6,901 nt of DNA from Thermoplasmata archaeon (GTDB lineage: Archaea; Thermoplasmatota; Thermoplasmata; Thermoplasmatales; Thermoplasmataceae), in NCBI GenBank assembly GCA_021799755.1, contig JAJYZU010000056.1:1-6901 (forward strand), in the 5' to 3' direction. Under the pieces are notes generated by a model. The model ran no database searches. It was not told where the DNA came from and saw nothing but the letters and a program-made list of their open reading frames with translations. A program made the translations under genes and the position numbers. Below are positions 6,154 through 6,901 of the stretch, one piece after another (position 1 is the stretch's first letter; each line of letters starts with the position of its first letter).

Positions 6154-6762
6154 CTAGAGATCCAGTGGGTCCCCATGACCGGGAAGCGCCTTGTAACCCT
6201 TCATATTCTTTAGCTTTTCAATAGATTTTCTTGCCAAATCAATGTCCAGGGAGAATGCCTTGCTCACAGTGGCTTTTCCCCTGCTATTCACAAGTGAATC
6301 ACCTACCACTACAACTTTCTCACTTTCAATTATGAAGGAGGTGCTTCCAGGGGTATGACCAGGTGTTTCAAGGATTTTAATCTCTTTCAGATTCATGTCT
6401 CCAAGGCTCTTCACATCCCCGACAGGTGTGACCCTGGCGAGTCCCAGCATCATTGAAACAAGTCTGTTGGGCGGACGTGGCATGGTGGCTTCCCCGGTGA
6501 CAACTTTCCTGTCGGCGTCATTTATAAAAACAACGGGATCGAACTCCGACTTAATCCTTGGCAATCCGCCTATGTGATCCATATGATAGTGTGTCAGAAT
6601 CACATAAGCAGGTTTCGTTTTCCTGTTCATGAAATATTCAACAATCTTTTTCCCGCTTCCCCTTGTTCCAGTATCAAAAAGTACTATGCCGGAGGAACTG
6701 TCAAAGACATAGGAATGTGCCATTGTCCCGTCGATTAAGTCTACGCGATTCGTTATTTTCAT
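6154..6762 (-). CDS. Metallo-beta-lactamase-fold hydrolase
   Basis: With the preferred ATG at 6762 the protein has 202 residues. It carries the full set of family metal ligands: His58, His60, Asp62 and His63 in THYHMDH, His136 in TPGHTPGS, Asp155 in VVGDS and His196 in PGHGD. Two metal ions, usually zinc or iron, are therefore likely. There is no signal peptide, and about a quarter of residues are charged, so it is cytoplasmic. The compact size and PGHTPGS motif fit glyoxalase II, lactonase or other thioester/ester hydrolases; the substrate cannot be read from sequence. A longer in-frame form from the ATG at 6837 would add 25 residues before the first beta strand of the fold. It has no SD and no TATA box at the right distance, whereas the shorter form has an A/T box about 31 bases upstream. 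A 59-base gap with its own promoter separates it from the acylase gene. Confidence 0.92.
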   Translation of the reverse strand: MKITNRVDLIDGTMAHSYVFDSSSGIVLFDTGTRGSGKKIVEYFMNRKTKPAYVILTHYHMDHIGGLPRIKSEFDPVVFINDADRKVVTGEATMPRPPNRLVSMMLGLARVTPVGDVKSLGDMNLKEIKILETPGHTPGSTSFIIESEKVVVVGDSLVNSRGKATVSKAFSLDIDLARKSIEKLKNMKGYKALPGHGDPLDL

Positions 6763-6788
6763 ATGTTTTAAAATCAGTGTCTTTTCGG

Positions 6789-6800
6789 ATATTAATTTTA
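6789..6800 (-). promoter_or_regulatory. Possible TATA box for the metallo-hydrolase gene
   Basis: The minus strand reads TAAAATTAATAT from 6800 to 6789. Its AATTAATAT core is centred near 6793, about 31 bases upstream of the ATG at 6762, giving a predicted leader of roughly five bases. The match is weaker than for the other promoters. If the true start is the ATG at 6837, this sequence would be coding. Confidence 0.3.
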
Positions 6801-6880
6801 TGAAACTCTGATCCTGGTTCAAAGAGAAAAGCTTCATTTGTACAATGAGCAGAGTGCTGAGGACGTTAGCAGCAACAGAT

Positions 6881-6894
6881 CGAAAAGTTAAATG
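6881..6894 (+). promoter_or_regulatory. Possible rightward promoter (BRE plus TATA) for a gene beyond the window
   Basis: The plus strand reads CGAAAAGTTAAATG, which resembles an archaeal purine-rich BRE followed by a TATA-like GTTAAATG. A transcript from it would start near or past the right edge, so the gene it serves would lie outside the window, divergent from the metallo-hydrolase. The call rests on a short motif only. Confidence 0.25.
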
Positions 6895-6901
6895 CCGGCG
6901 A

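Noticed and set aside
6838..6845. Eight-base palindrome TTGTACAA next to the longer possible start of the metallo-hydrolase
   Set aside because: A single short palindrome of this size is expected by chance and no second copy or operator spacing was seen.
6845..6901. Plus-strand ATG with 19 open codons to the window edge
   Set aside because: Too short to judge; no SD or correctly spaced TATA box precedes it, and a promoter-like element lies inside it.

Overview
This window most resembles a heterotrophic, acidophilic archaeon of the Thermoplasmatales type. The evidence is indirect but consistent. Several genes have an A/T-rich TATA-like box about 24-30 bases upstream of the start codon and no Shine-Dalgarno (SD) sequence, the archaeal leaderless pattern, while genes inside an operon carry strong GGAGG sites. 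One enzyme resembles archaeal geranylgeranyl reductases, the archaeal membrane-lipid enzymes. The predicted surface proteins are very poor in charged residues and dense in N-glycosylation sequons. Order-level placement is inference; there is no rRNA or marker gene here.

All supported genes lie on the minus strand, so transcription runs from high to low coordinates. In that order: a metallo-beta-lactamase-fold hydrolase (start most likely 6762); a membrane-anchored, extracytoplasmic penicillin acylase-family Ntn hydrolase (6094-3551); a four-helix membrane protein (3554-3198) whose TTG start overlaps the acylase stop; an uncharacterised small soluble protein (3186-2773) whose SD overlaps the previous stop; an RNA hairpin starting at that stop codon; a divergent FAD-dependent reductase-like protein (start most likely a TTG at 2714, with its own TATA box); a large, sequon-rich, membrane-anchored surface protein starting with GTG (1577-306); and the first 52 codons of another membrane-anchored or secreted protein leaving the window at base 1. 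The largest gap is 158-305, which holds the promoter of the leftmost gene and nothing else recognised. A TATA-like element near the right edge points rightward out of the window.

The functional core is the translationally coupled trio of acylase, membrane protein and small soluble protein. The acylase has the catalytic Ser308 that becomes the beta-chain N-terminus, the expected oxyanion-hole Asn and the conserved Arg. The Asp residues that bind calcium in E. coli penicillin G acylase are replaced by Gln and Tyr, which fits a protein working in acid where carboxylates are protonated. Its substrate cannot be told from sequence. The neighbouring hydrolase could act on a related ester, lactone or thioester, but that link is speculation. 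No mobile element, CRISPR array, tRNA or rRNA was seen.
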